From: Porticoccus sp950063125
GTDB taxonomy: Bacteria; Pseudomonadota; Gammaproteobacteria; Pseudomonadales; Porticoccaceae
Length of the DNA: 64,000 bases
NCBI RefSeq assembly: GCF_963973895.1
Contig: NZ_CAXBBF010000001.1
Strand: one strand, 5' to 3'
Shown in pieces: positions 26,131 to 36,080 of the stretch. How positions within the stretch are numbered: the stretch's first letter is position 1; each line of letters begins with the position of its first letter. Both the position numbers and the translations under genes were made by a program. The notes under the pieces were generated by a model. That model saw only the letters and a program-made list of their open reading frames with translations. It had not been told where the DNA came from and did not search any database.

Positions 26131-27441
26131 TCAGATATCGTAACCCCTCTCATCGTGCTGGGAGATATCCAGTCCCTGGGTTTCCTGCTCGTCGTCTACT
26201 CTCAGGCCAACCATCAGGTTAACCAGTTTCAACAATACAAAAGTCAGTACGGCAGTATAGACAAGCGTGCTGAGTACCCCGATAAACTGGACTTTCAGCT
26301 GGGAATCCATCGCCATGCCCTCGGCATAGCCCTGACCACTGAAGACGCCGAGATCGGCGGAGATGAATATCCCGGCCAGCAGGGTGCCGAGGATCCCGCC
26401 GATGCCGTGTACCGGGAAGACGTCGAGTGAGTCGTCAATCCGGAAGCGCAGTTTGAGCATCTGGGTTGCAAAATAGCAGATGATGCCGGCGCTGAAGCCG
26501 ATCAGCACTGCACCGCCGGGGCCGACGAAGCCTGAAGCCGGCGTGATGGTGCCGAGACCCGCCACCATACCTGTAACGATACCCAGTACCGAAGGCTTGC
26601 CGTGTTTGATCCACTCCATCATCATCCAGGCCAGTGAACCGGTGGCGGCAGAGATGTGAGTCACCAGCATGGCCATGCCCGCGTCGCCGTTGGCAGCGAG
26701 AGCCGAACCGCCATTAAAGCCAAACCAGCCAACCCAGAGCATACCCGCCCCAGTAACGGTCATGGTCAGGTTGTGCGGCATCATCGGCTGTTGCTGGAAG
26801 CCACGGCGGCGTCCCAGCACAATCGCCGTCACCAGCGCGGCGACCCCTGCGGTAATATGCACCACCGTGCCACCGGCAAAATCCAGCAGACCCATTTCAG
26901 CCAGCCAGCCACCGCCCCACACCCAGTGGGTGATCGGCACATAGACCACCAATAGCCAGAAGCAGCTGAACAGCATGACTGCCGAAAAGCGCATACGCTC
27001 GGCAAAACCGCCGACAATCAGCGCCGGGGTGATAATGGCGAAAGTCATTTGGAACATGAAGAATACAGTCTCGGGGATATCCCCGGCCAAACTATCCTTC
27101 GTTACACCGGCCAGCATCACGTTTTGCAGGTTGCCAATCCAGGCATTCATTGAGCCGCCATCACCGAAAGCCAGGCTATAGCCGCAGACCAACCATATCA
27201 GTGAGGCCGCACAGGTAATGGCAAAACACTGCATTAATACCGACAGCACATTTTTTGCCCTGACCAGCCCCGCGTAAAAAAGCGACAGACCGGGAATTGT
27301 CATGAACAGCACCAGCGCAGTGGCGGTCAGAATCCATGCTGTATTTGCACCATTAACGGTCTCTGTGTGACCCATAGTCGGTGCAAGCAAGCCTAATAAC
27401 AGTGCATATAGGGTGGCGCGGTGTCTTACAGACCTGAACAT
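26131..27441 (-). CDS. amt: Ammonium transporter Amt
   Basis: Inner-membrane ammonium channel of the Amt/Rh family, 436 residues with about eleven membrane helices after an N-terminal signal-like helix (YALLLGLLAPTMGHTE). Family motifs include FYAGLVRAKNVLSVLMQ, the pore histidines in GGTVVHITAG and FPVHGIGGILGTLLAG, and TPASGFVGPGGAVLIG. The start is the ATG at 27441, preceded by GAGGG seven bases upstream; an upstream in-frame ATG would add 22 residues running through the leader. No glnK partner is adjacent, which is unusual. The promoter region has a sigma-54 element and two NtrC-type sites, so nitrogen control is likely. Confidence 0.93.
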   Translation of the reverse strand: MFRSVRHRATLYALLLGLLAPTMGHTETVNGANTAWILTATALVLFMTIPGLSLFYAGLVRAKNVLSVLMQCFAITCAASLIWLVCGYSLAFGDGGSMNAWIGNLQNVMLAGVTKDSLAGDIPETVFFMFQMTFAIITPALIVGGFAERMRFSAVMLFSCFWLLVVYVPITHWVWGGGWLAEMGLLDFAGGTVVHITAGVAALVTAIVLGRRRGFQQQPMMPHNLTMTVTGAGMLWVGWFGFNGGSALAANGDAGMAMLVTHISAATGSLAWMMMEWIKHGKPSVLGIVTGMVAGLGTITPASGFVGPGGAVLIGFSAGIICYFATQMLKLRFRIDDSLDVFPVHGIGGILGTLLAGIFISADLGVFSGQGYAEGMAMDSQLKVQFIGVLSTLVYTAVLTFVLLKLVNLMVGLRVDDEQETQGLDISQHDERGYDI

Positions 27442-27460
27442 AATTAATCCCTCACAGTAT

Positions 27461-27477
27461 TGCACTATAAGCGTGCA
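27461..27477. promoter_or_regulatory. NtrC-type site in the amt leader
   Basis: TGCACTATAAGCGTGCA fits the NtrC consensus TGCACYWWWWTGGTGCA at all but two positions and lies inside a perfect inverted repeat (TATTGCAC, 7 bases, GTGCAATA; 27458-27480). It is downstream of the proposed start of transcription, 20 bases before the amt ATG, so a repressing or hairpin role is also possible. Confidence 0.55.
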
Positions 27478-27564
27478 ATATTTTGGCTCATACCGGTGCA
27501 AATGCATCAGAATAGAGCGATTTTTTGTTTTTTAGCCTTTAATAAGGCGTTCAGATAAGGTTTC

Positions 27565-27579
27565 GCAAATGCTGTGCCA
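27565..27579 (-). promoter_or_regulatory. Sigma-54 promoter of amt
   Basis: Read on the minus strand the element is TGGCAC, five bases (AGCAT), TTGC: a perfect match to the -24 and -12 boxes of RpoN promoters. Transcription would start near 27553, about 110 bases before the amt ATG. With the flanking NtrC-type sites this gives a coherent nitrogen-regulated promoter. Confidence 0.75.
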
Positions 27580-27592
27580 GAAAAGTCGATTT

Positions 27593-27609
27593 GGCGCTAT
27601 TATGGTGCT
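27593..27609. promoter_or_regulatory. NtrC-type site upstream of the amt promoter
   Basis: GGCGCTATTATGGTGCT contains the core GCGCTATTATGGTGC, one base from the ideal GCACYWWWWTGGTGC. It lies about 14 bases upstream of the -24 box, closer than typical enhancers but on the correct side. Confidence 0.5.
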
Positions 27610-27743
27610 TGAAATTTTTTGGTCTCCGTATAGAGCGGATATCCATATGTTTGCTTGCCGACGACAAGGACTTGATTCAGGATTGATAGAAACCAGAAAC
27701 TCACAAGAACCGGTGCGGTTCTGTGTCCGGAGGAGTAATGACC

Positions 27744-28019
27744 ATGGCCAATGAAAATGATGACTTGCGTGACCAACTGACCACGCTGCACAACGAGCTG
27801 GAAAAGGCAAAGACGCTGGATCCTGAAGACCGGGATATACTGGGGCATCTGATGTCTGACATGATCCGCATTGCCCAGGGGGATCTCGAAAAAAAGCCTC
27901 ACCACGAATCGTTGCGAGAACAACTGGAGCGAAAAGCCGGTGAATTTGATCTCGACCATCCCCGCCTGGCAGGCGTCGTGCGTCAACTGCTGGATTCACT
28001 GGGAAAAATGGGTATTTAA
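27744..28019 (+). CDS. DUF4404 family protein
   Basis: A 91-residue, helical, charged protein with heptad-like spacing (LRDQLTTLHNELEKAK near the N-terminus, LREQLERKAGEFDLDHPRLAGVVRQLLDSLGKMGI at the C-terminus), the pattern of DUF4404. The family has no known function. GGAGGAG at 27729-27735 serves two possible ATGs, 27738 and 27744; the second has better spacing. It is divergent from amt, with the amt control region between them, and 43 bases upstream of the SPOR lipoprotein gene. Confidence 0.65.
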   Translation: MANENDDLRDQLTTLHNELEKAKTLDPEDRDILGHLMSDMIRIAQGDLEKKPHHESLREQLERKAGEFDLDHPRLAGVVRQLLDSLGKMGI

Positions 28020-28062
28020 CCCCGGTGCTATAGCGATCCGGGTTGTTGGGGTCTACTGGGAA

Positions 28063-28890
28063 ATGGAGAGAAGGGTCTTTGGTCTGATAGTGGTCGGCGC
28101 GCTGATTGCCGGCTGTGCCAGCTCAGATACAAATGAAGACAGCGGTAACTATATTGGCTGGGTCTGTGGTGGCCCCAGGCAAAGTGATGACTGGTCCTGT
28201 GTGATGCGCGAAATCAAGGACGGTCGGGCGGTTGCCACATCAACAGTGGCGTCAGTAGGCGATGCGACAGTTGCCGATGGACAGAACGTCAGCCCGTCAT
28301 CCGAGCGGGACCGGCCGCGCAACCTGCAGGTGGTCTCTCCGCCCAATCAGCACTGGCGAAACCAGTTGCCGGGGCTTGACAGCATGCCGGTGATCCCCGA
28401 GTCGGCGTCTTCGACACTGGCAGAGCGTAAACTGAGGGAGCGGCCGCCCCGTGTCCCCGAGGCGGTGCCCTCAGTCGTGGCAAGAAAGACCTCGCCGCCG
28501 CCTGCCCCAGCGCCTCAATCCGCCCCACTGCCCCAATCCTCTGTCGCAGAACCGGTCGTTTATGCGCTGGGGGACGATATCGGGGGTGACTTGTACCTTG
28601 ATGCCAAAAAGCCGGCGTACACCCTGCAACTGGCGGCTTTCAAGGATCCCGCCCAGATCACTCTATTTGTTGAGCGACATCGCCTCGGTGATCTGGGGGT
28701 ACAGCAGTTTCAGTCCTACAGTGAGAAACAGCACTGGCAACTGCTGGTCTGGGGCGCTTTTGAGAGTCCGGCCAAGGCGCGGGAGGCCTGGCGGGCCATC
28801 GCCGGGCAGTATCCCGGCGTTGAGCCCTGGGTCAGATCAATGAGTTCCCTGGACATGGAGTCCGGTCAATCGGTAGCCGTGGATGGTTGA
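28063..28890 (+). CDS. SPOR-domain lipoprotein
   Basis: A 275-residue predicted lipoprotein: the signal peptide ends in the lipobox LIAGC (Cys near residue 18). A long, proline-rich linker (about 70-175, with runs such as PPPAPAPQSAPLPQ) leads to a C-terminal SPOR-like domain (YTLQLAAFKDPAQITLFVERH to WVRSM). SPOR domains bind glycan strands of septal peptidoglycan that lack stem peptides, so a cell-wall or division role is likely. Asp at the position after the lipid-modified Cys is absent (CASS), which would favour outer-membrane sorting under the +2 rule. The ribosome site is weak (CTGGGAA). It overlaps the DCC gene by eight bases. Confidence 0.72.
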   Translation: MERRVFGLIVVGALIAGCASSDTNEDSGNYIGWVCGGPRQSDDWSCVMREIKDGRAVATSTVASVGDATVADGQNVSPSSERDRPRNLQVVSPPNQHWRNQLPGLDSMPVIPESASSTLAERKLRERPPRVPEAVPSVVARKTSPPPAPAPQSAPLPQSSVAEPVVYALGDDIGGDLYLDAKKPAYTLQLAAFKDPAQITLFVERHRLGDLGVQQFQSYSEKQHWQLLVWGAFESPAKAREAWRAIAGQYPGVEPWVRSMSSLDMESGQSVAVDG

Positions 28891-29263
28891 CCGGGCTGGC
28901 TCGTCCACGGAGAGACTCACGGTATTCTACGACGGTGCCTGCCCCATCTGCGTTAGGGATCGCCGCACCTATGAAAAGTTGGCCGGCGAGCGAAATAATG
29001 TCAGTTGGGTCGATATTACGACTGCGGAAGCACAATTGCGGGAGGCGGGTATTGATCCACGAAAAGCCCTCACCGAGTTGCATGTGCAGGATGGAGAGGG
29101 CAATATCTTTTCAGAGATAGATGCCTACCGGTTGCTGATGGCGAGGATTCCGCTGTTGAAGCCTATCGGTTGGTTGATCGGCTTACCATTGGTACGTCCG
29201 ATCCTGAGTAGACTTTATCGCTGGTGGGTTCGCCGCCGGTTAATACGTGACGGGAGGCTTTGA
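28883..29263 (+). CDS. DCC family thiol-disulfide-oxidoreductase-like protein (DUF393)
   Basis: A 126-residue DUF393 protein. The family hallmark DxxCPxC appears as VFYDGACPICVRDRRTY near the N-terminus, giving a CxxC-type redox pair (C-P-I-C), followed by WVDITT, the helix with LTELHVQDGEG, and the conserved YRLLMARIPLLKPIGWLI. A thioredoxin-like fold and redox role are presumed, with no known substrate. It overlaps the SPOR gene by eight bases and touches the cupin gene by one base, so the three are probably co-translated. Confidence 0.8.
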   Translation: MVDRAGSSTERLTVFYDGACPICVRDRRTYEKLAGERNNVSWVDITTAEAQLREAGIDPRKALTELHVQDGEGNIFSEIDAYRLLMARIPLLKPIGWLIGLPLVRPILSRLYRWWVRRRLIRDGRL

Positions 29264-29598
29264 TGGCTACCAACAGCGAGGTGATGGTCGGTAACCTGTT
29301 TTCGAACATTCCTGTGTTGACACTGGGTGAGCTTTTTGAAGATGTGATTGTTACCGACTTCACTCGCATCCAGCGGATTGTGTCCAGGGGGCAGAGTTCC
29401 CCGGAGGGTTTCTGGTATGATCAACCGGAAAATGAACTGGTGGTGATTATTCAGGGGAAAGGTGTGCTGGAGTTCGACAATGGTGATCGAATGGACATGG
29501 AGGTGGGCGATTTTGCCGCCATTCCGGCACACCGCAAACACCGTGTTGCGTGGACTGATCCCGATACCGAAACGATCTGGCTGGCTATATTTTATTAG
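29263..29598 (+). CDS. Cupin domain protein
   Basis: A small single-domain cupin, 111 residues. The two cupin boxes are recognisable but modified: the first around GFWYDQPENELVVIIQGKGVLEFDNGD, and the second as VGDFAAIPAHRKHRVAW, with the usual metal-binding His/Glu set only partly visible (E in ENEL; H in HRKHR). Substrate and metal are unknown. The ATG overlaps the DCC stop, and GGGAGG lies five bases upstream, which decides against an adjacent TTG. It is convergent with the GIDE-like gene. Confidence 0.72.
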   Translation: MATNSEVMVGNLFSNIPVLTLGELFEDVIVTDFTRIQRIVSRGQSSPEGFWYDQPENELVVIIQGKGVLEFDNGDRMDMEVGDFAAIPAHRKHRVAWTDPDTETIWLAIFY

Positions 29599-29606
29599 AG
29601 CCTGAG

Positions 29607-30572
29607 TTAACCGATTAAACGGCTGGTCATCAGCCAGGTGGCCAGCGCCCCCGCCAACAGAAACCCAACTGCGTAGGCTAGCGCGCCTCGGCGAAAACCT
29701 CTGCTCAGGTGGGTCTGTTCCAAACTGCTGACGATAAAGGGCAGGCCACTGTGTTCCGGCTGGCTCAACAAATGATCGGGTGGTGTGCCTGCTGCCGCTG
29801 CCTGTTGCTCGTGCGCTTTCCCCAAGGCGGCTTTCCGAACCAATTGCCATTCTTTCAGGTCAAGTTCTCCGTCACCGTTGCGATCGAATTTCGTCAACAA
29901 TGCCGGAAAATCCGTCTTCCAGTTTCTGAGAATATCGCCGGCCAGCTGGTCTGCGGAAAGCGTTCTCTGGCCCGTACTATCCGTCGTGAAATGCCCCAGC
30001 GTATAAAGCGGATCGCCCTCCATGATCAGATATTCCGTGTAGCGATACCGGCTGCCAAATGAAATGGCACGATTGAGACTGAAGAAGCCGCTGCTGAGTT
30101 GTGCGGGTTTCGGGATGCCAATCGGGCGGCGGGTATTGCCATACCAGACCTGCCGGTTTTGGGTGCTGATATCGCCACCCGCCGGATCTACCCGGCAAAC
30201 ACCGGTGGTGTCCCGTAGATAAAAAGGTCGGCTCGAGGCGCGCTTATCAACCGTACTCCAGCGGCTGGACTTGCCGGTACGCTGATATTTCTCGATCGTG
30301 TAGCGCCACCACAGGCAAAGGGTGCTGCTCAATGGTGCCAGTTGCGGATGGCCCTGCAGGGTGGCGACGCCAATCAGTTCTATGTAACCCTGACTGGCGG
30401 AGCGAATTTTTGAGGTGGGCATGTCTTCCACCAGTCGGGCGCGTTTCAGCAGGCGATAGCTTTTCCACAAACAGAACAACGAAATAGCAACGGCCAGTGT
30501 TAACCAGAGGGCAAATTCCCCAGTGGATAGGTTTGCCACGCATTTGGCACAAAACAGGCTGTTATTGGCCAC
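29607..30572 (-). CDS. GIDE-like membrane protein with an EF-hand
   Basis: A 321-residue protein with a membrane helix at about 18-36 and another at about 297-317, flanking a soluble part. The stretch around 55-190 (ELIGVATLQGHPQLAPLSS, WWRYTIEKY, FYLRDTTGVCRVDP, YTEYLIMEGDPLYTLG) is the GIDE domain pattern of E3-ligase-family homologues in bacteria. Unusually, a canonical EF-hand loop, DRNGDGELDLKE, lies at about 230-241, suggesting calcium binding. Neither function is demonstrated in bacteria. The gene is 53 bases downstream of lemA on the same strand, a partnership seen in other bacteria. Confidence 0.68.
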   Translation of the reverse strand: MANNSLFCAKCVANLSTGEFALWLTLAVAISLFCLWKSYRLLKRARLVEDMPTSKIRSASQGYIELIGVATLQGHPQLAPLSSTLCLWWRYTIEKYQRTGKSSRWSTVDKRASSRPFYLRDTTGVCRVDPAGGDISTQNRQVWYGNTRRPIGIPKPAQLSSGFFSLNRAISFGSRYRYTEYLIMEGDPLYTLGHFTTDSTGQRTLSADQLAGDILRNWKTDFPALLTKFDRNGDGELDLKEWQLVRKAALGKAHEQQAAAAGTPPDHLLSQPEHSGLPFIVSSLEQTHLSRGFRRGALAYAVGFLLAGALATWLMTSRLIG

Positions 30573-30625
30573 GCGGTATTAACCTCACACCAGCAAGGCA
30601 TTGCGGGGAATAGTGGGCCGCCACA

Positions 30626-31201
30626 TCACGAATGGAACAGCCCCTTGATGTCCACATCGGCAATCTGGGCTTCGCTGAATCGCAGTAGGTCGTGTGGGCC
30701 AAACTTGAAGAAACCGGCTACCAGCCTGTCCGGGAACTGTTCGATGCGGATATTGTTCTGGTTTACTACTTCGTTGTAGAGCTCGCGGCGGTCGGCGATA
30801 GCGTTTTCCAGATCGGAGATCCGCAGCTGCAGATGACGGAATGAATCATTGGCTTTCAACTCCGGATAGTTTTCCGCGAGGGCAAACAGTTGGCCCAGTC
30901 CCTTGCGCAGGGCTGTTTCGGCAATACCCAGCGCCTGCATGTCGCCATCCTGCGCCGCCGTGGCTACTTGGTTGCGGGCGCTGATGACCTGCTCCAGCGT
31001 GGTTTGCTCGTATTGCATGTACTGCTTGCAGGTTTCCACCAACTTCGGCAATTCCTCGAAGCGCTGTTTCAGTAGCACATCGATATTTGACCAGGCCTGG
31101 GCGACCCGATGCTTCAGGGCTACCAGATTGTTGTAGATGACGATGCCGTAGCCGATGCCAAGCACCAGCAGGCCGAGCACAATAAAACTGAACACGCCCA
31201 T
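30626..31201 (-). CDS. lemA: LemA family protein
   Basis: A 191-residue LemA-type protein: one N-terminal membrane helix (FSFIVLGLLVLGIGYGIVIYNNLV), then a coiled helical domain carrying the family motifs AWSNIDVLLKQRFEELPKLVE, the NYPELKANDSFRHLQ block and a C-terminal YNEVVNQNN followed by FPDRLVAGFFKF. LemA proteins have an N-out, periplasm-facing topology in some models; the role is not known. It lies downstream of ettA and upstream of the GIDE-like gene. Confidence 0.92.
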   Translation of the reverse strand: MGVFSFIVLGLLVLGIGYGIVIYNNLVALKHRVAQAWSNIDVLLKQRFEELPKLVETCKQYMQYEQTTLEQVISARNQVATAAQDGDMQALGIAETALRKGLGQLFALAENYPELKANDSFRHLQLRISDLENAIADRRELYNEVVNQNNIRIEQFPDRLVAGFFKFGPHDLLRFSEAQIADVDIKGLFHS

Positions 31202-31285
31202 GATGTTCCCCTGTTTCTCAATGAGCCGGATTGGTGAAGCGTTTTAGAATAGGGGCTTTGTCGGCTGTGGGCAATAAAACCCTAC

Positions 31286-31326
31286 TGAAAACAACGCCAG
31301 CGCCCCGGGTGACCCTAAAGCGCTGG
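31286..31326 (-). terminator. Candidate terminator after ettA
   Basis: CCAGCGC (31297-31303) pairs with GCGCTGG (31320-31326) across a 16-base loop, and on the minus strand the stem is followed by CGTTGTTTTC. The loop is long and the T tract interrupted, so strength is doubtful. Confidence 0.4.
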
Positions 31327-31360
31327 AAGGAATCCCCGCTGACCAGCGGACGGGGTGAGA

Positions 31361-33025
<1,665 letters not shown>

Positions 33026-33261
33026 GGAATGCTTGCCTGAGTTTTTGTTTAAAGAGTGGTGCCTGTCAGTGCCGATCAGGTTGTTAAACCCGGCAGGGGC
33101 GGAGCCGTTTACGTCTCCTGTGGAGAATCAGCGAACAGGCCATATCAAGTGTGTAGATTGTAGCGGAAACTGAAACGGGTCAGAAGCACCCCGCCAGGTT
33201 CATGCTGGGGCGGCAAACGGCAATACAGTCTGTGAGAGTCCCTGTCTGCTGGAGAAAATAC

Positions 33262-34147
33262 TCAAAATTCTGTCACTACGCAATTGCGCCCCGATTTTTT
33301 CCCCCTGTACATTGCTGTGTCCGCAGCTTCAATGGACGCTTCAACGGATCGGGAAGGGTCTAGCATGGCCACACCCAGTGATGCAGTGACCTGCAGAATC
33401 TTATTGGAGCCCTCGATCTGGATTCGCTGGGCCGCAACGGCATGACACATCCGCTCGGCCACTTCCCGCGCTTCTTCAGGCGTTGTGCCGGGCATGCAGA
33501 GAAGGAACTCCTCTCCTCCATAGCGGTATATCCGGTCGTATGGCCGGAGAATGGCTTGCAGGCATTGCACGGTTGAGATGAGGACCTTGTCGCCGGTGAG
33601 ATGGCCGTATTGGTCATTGACTTGCTTGAAGTGATCGAGGTCCAGCATCGTCAGTGCAGCACTGCTGCCCCCTTCTCTGGCTCAGTGCCTGTTGTTCGCG
33701 AAGCCATGGTAACAGGCCGGCTCTGTTTTGCGCCCCGGTGAGGGGGTCCTGACTTTGGATGACCTCTGACAGCTCGTGTCGCAACGACTGGATCTCCAGT
33801 CGCATTTTGTCCAGGGCATTTTCGAATTGATCCAGCTGACCGGTGGTAACGGGTTTGTTGTCCGAGACGAGTTGGAGCAGGGTGCGCGCATAGACGTGCA
33901 TTTTTTCGTGGGCATCGCCGAGTGAGATAAAGGCAGGATGGTCCCGGAGTATGGCTGTGGAGACATTTCCATACCACTGCCCAAAGCGACAGTGCTGGTG
34001 CGCATCCGGCCTCAGGTCGGCCGGTTCCGCCGGCACCCTTGAAATGAGGATGCGCAGCAGGCTTTTGTACCATTGTTCGTGGCTGAAAATCGCCTGATCC
34101 AGTTCCGCGATGGCCGACTGCAATTCCTGCGTAGTAAAAGGGGGCAT
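33262..34147 (-). pseudogene. dgcZ: Zinc-sensing diguanylate cyclase (DgcZ-like), frameshifted
   Basis: Two adjacent frames together give one CZB-GGDEF protein. The upstream frame (34147 down to about 33670) carries a CZB zinc-binding domain with H23, C53, H80 and H84, the same pattern and nearly the same numbering as E. coli DgcZ, and then QDPLTGAQNRAGLL, the opening of the GGDEF domain. The downstream frame (to 33262) supplies LDLDHFKQVNDQYGH, YRYGGEEFLLCMPG (the active-site loop) and ASLGVAML. Removing one base from the C5 run at 33668-33672 joins them, giving RRGSSAALTMLDLDHF. This is either a sequencing error or a real loss of function. If intact, the enzyme would make cyclic di-GMP, inhibited by zinc. 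Confidence 0.85.
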
Positions 34148-34552
34148 GATGAAGGCTCATTTCAGTGGTTAATGGTCCAGTCAGCCTAAATCCAGCGGCC
34201 CCGAAACCGCTGTTGTGGCAGCAGCCTCAGGGACTCTAGACTAAACGTCCCCTGTGTGCCAGTTACTGGGGCCCGGCAATTATCGGAACATGGGCTTGAA
34301 AGAATGGAAGTTCAGGGGCAGGTAATTTAGGGTTAGAAATTCAGGGTCAGAACCATTGATCGTTGCCTGTCCTGCCGGTTTCGGCTACAAAGAACATAAG
34401 ATGCTGGTGAGCGCCGGTTGGCAGGAATGAACCGGTGTCTGCAATTGAGCGTGGAGTTGTTGTGCAGACTGTCGAGCGTCAGCGATGCTCTGATTTCGGC
34501 ACGTGGCATACCACCAGTAAATTCAAAGCCCCGACTGCAGGTGAACCCCACC
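34148..34552. other. Intergenic stretch upstream of ppk2
   Basis: About 400 bases between the divergent cyclase gene and ppk2. It holds no convincing gene. The ppk2 frame is open some way upstream, but without start or ribosome-site support. I saw no tRNA, riboswitch or strong terminator. Confidence 0.5.
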
Positions 34553-35404
34553 ATGGCCGTAGAACGCAAAAAAGACAGACCGATGAGGACGTCGATTGAC
34601 CCTGTGAGTGGCGGCATACAGCTCAGTGAAGTTGATCCGGATCAGGCGCTCAGGGACAAGGACGAATACAAACACCTGCTGGGCAAGTTGCAGGAAAAGA
34701 TGCTGCAAATCCAGCTGGCCTATTACACCCAGGGAAGACGTGCCGTGATCGTGCTTGAGGGGGCGGACTGTGCCGGCAAGGGCGGTATTATTCGTCGACT
34801 CACGCAACCACTGGATGTGCGGGGCGTGCAGGTCTGGCCGGTTGGCGCCCCCAGTGAGGAGGAGCTTCGACAGCACTATCTGCAACGTTTCTGGCGGCGA
34901 CTGCCCTCGTCGGGTTCCATTGCGATCTTCGATCGCTCCTGGTACGGCCGTGTGTTGGTGGAGCGTATAGAGGGCTATTGCAGTAAATCCGCCTGGCAAC
35001 GAGCCTATGCCGAAATTAATGAATTTGAGCGGATGCTTCACGACGATGGTGTGCCGGTCGTCAAACTGTTACCGGTGATCAGCAAAATTGAGCAGATGCG
35101 ACGGTTTGAGGAACGCCTGCGCAACCCCCGCAAGCACTGGAAAATTACCAGCGAAGATATTCGTAACTGGCACCGCTGGAATGACTATCAACAGGCATTT
35201 CAGGAATTGCTGGATAAAACCTCGACAGAGTTCTCCCCCTGGCACCTGATTCCCGGCAATCGAAAATGGTTTGCTCGTGTTGAGGCCCTGAAAGTGGTGA
35301 CCGAGGAGCTGGCCAAGGGTGTAGATATTTCAGTGCCGTTGTTGGAGCCGGAACTGATGCAGGAAGCCCTGGAAATGTTGCGTCGGGAGCTAAAGGATTT
35401 GTAA
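34553..35404 (+). CDS. ppk2: Polyphosphate kinase 2 family protein
   Basis: PPK2 transfers phosphate between polyphosphate and nucleoside mono- or diphosphates. The 283 residues show the P-loop EGADCAGKGG (Walker A-like), the lid RRLTQPLD, and Walker B-type FDRSWYGRVLVERIEGY; the C-terminal HRWNDYQQAF and IPGNRKWFARVEAL blocks are also typical. The ATG at 34553 (MAVERKK) is used because it starts just before the conserved domain and an AGGTG lies upstream; the frame is open 45 codons further but that part has no family resemblance. The preferred nucleotide (class I-III) cannot be told from motifs alone. Confidence 0.87.
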   Translation: MAVERKKDRPMRTSIDPVSGGIQLSEVDPDQALRDKDEYKHLLGKLQEKMLQIQLAYYTQGRRAVIVLEGADCAGKGGIIRRLTQPLDVRGVQVWPVGAPSEEELRQHYLQRFWRRLPSSGSIAIFDRSWYGRVLVERIEGYCSKSAWQRAYAEINEFERMLHDDGVPVVKLLPVISKIEQMRRFEERLRNPRKHWKITSEDIRNWHRWNDYQQAFQELLDKTSTEFSPWHLIPGNRKWFARVEALKVVTEELAKGVDISVPLLEPELMQEALEMLRRELKDL

Positions 35405-35531
35405 CCATCCCCAGTTGGTGCCTTCACTCTGTTTGCCAGAATCTGATGCCAAAAATATCGAGAGGGGCGAGTAAAGCGATTATTGTCCCGATACGCAAAG
35501 GCTGAAAAGAGGCGGTATTTTTCTTGGCAGC

Positions 35532-36017
35532 CTAGGTGCGTTCAGTCAGTAGCTTTACGGCTTTTTGTGGCGAGATGGGCTCGCTCACCAAAACTTCGTT
35601 GCCTGACCAGGGCTTGCCATCCATGGAGATGGCCACCAGCACACCCTGAATCGCGGTAATTTTCTTGTCTATGGGTTCCGGAAAGATATAGAACATTTCC
35701 TCGGAGTGGTTTATCCCGCGCAGATGTACATAGATAAACCGGTCTTTTACCCTGATAGTGCCTTTATATTTGAAGGGGTTTTCATGATTGAGCTCCTCAA
35801 TTGTCACGCCGATGGAGCCATTTAATTTTCGTGCAATTTTCCACCGGTGGGAAACGAGCTTGTCGGCATCTGTGGTGGCGTAGCGGTATGAATAGAATTC
35901 GCCCTTGTAAGCGAGCCGGATGAATGTCTGGTTTTCGATAAATGTCAGGAGTTTGTCGATAACGTAACTGATCAGGCCGCCAATGAGCGCCCCGGCAAGG
36001 AGTGTGCTCCAGTCCAT
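35532..36017 (-). CDS. Unknown membrane-anchored protein
   Basis: I do not recognise a family. The 161-residue protein has a single N-terminal hydrophobic helix (LLAGALIGGLISYVIDKLL) and a soluble, strand-rich part with basic and aromatic residues (AYKGEFYSYRYA, KDRFIYVHLRGINHSEEMFYIFP). No signal cleavage or catalytic motif is visible, so it is probably anchored with the domain facing the cytoplasm or periplasm. The upstream and downstream neighbours are a transposase remnant and ppk2 (convergent), which suggests accessory DNA. It is kept as a gene because of its length and protein-like composition. Confidence 0.55.
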   Translation of the reverse strand: MDWSTLLAGALIGGLISYVIDKLLTFIENQTFIRLAYKGEFYSYRYATTDADKLVSHRWKIARKLNGSIGVTIEELNHENPFKYKGTIRVKDRFIYVHLRGINHSEEMFYIFPEPIDKKITAIQGVLVAISMDGKPWSGNEVLVSEPISPQKAVKLLTERT

Positions 36018-36037
36018 GGTTCTATTCTCACGTTGGG

Positions 36038-36067
36038 CATTCGAGCCTGCGTGAACAGGCTCGAATG
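36038..36067. repeat. 11-bp perfect inverted repeat
   Basis: CATTCGAGCCT (36038-36048) and AGGCTCGAATG (36057-36067) are exact reverse complements around an 8-base loop. There is no T tract, so it is not a typical terminator. It lies just downstream of a transposase remnant and may be a REP-like element linked to it. Confidence 0.5.
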
Positions 36068-36080
36068 TTCAGCTGGATGA

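Noticed and set aside
34333..34617. Minus-strand frame ending in a strand that resembles the last strand of an outer-membrane barrel (SMVLTLNF)
   Set aside because: The rest of the frame has no barrel pattern, and it runs into the 5' part of ppk2; a chance similarity of eight residues is not enough to call a gene remnant.
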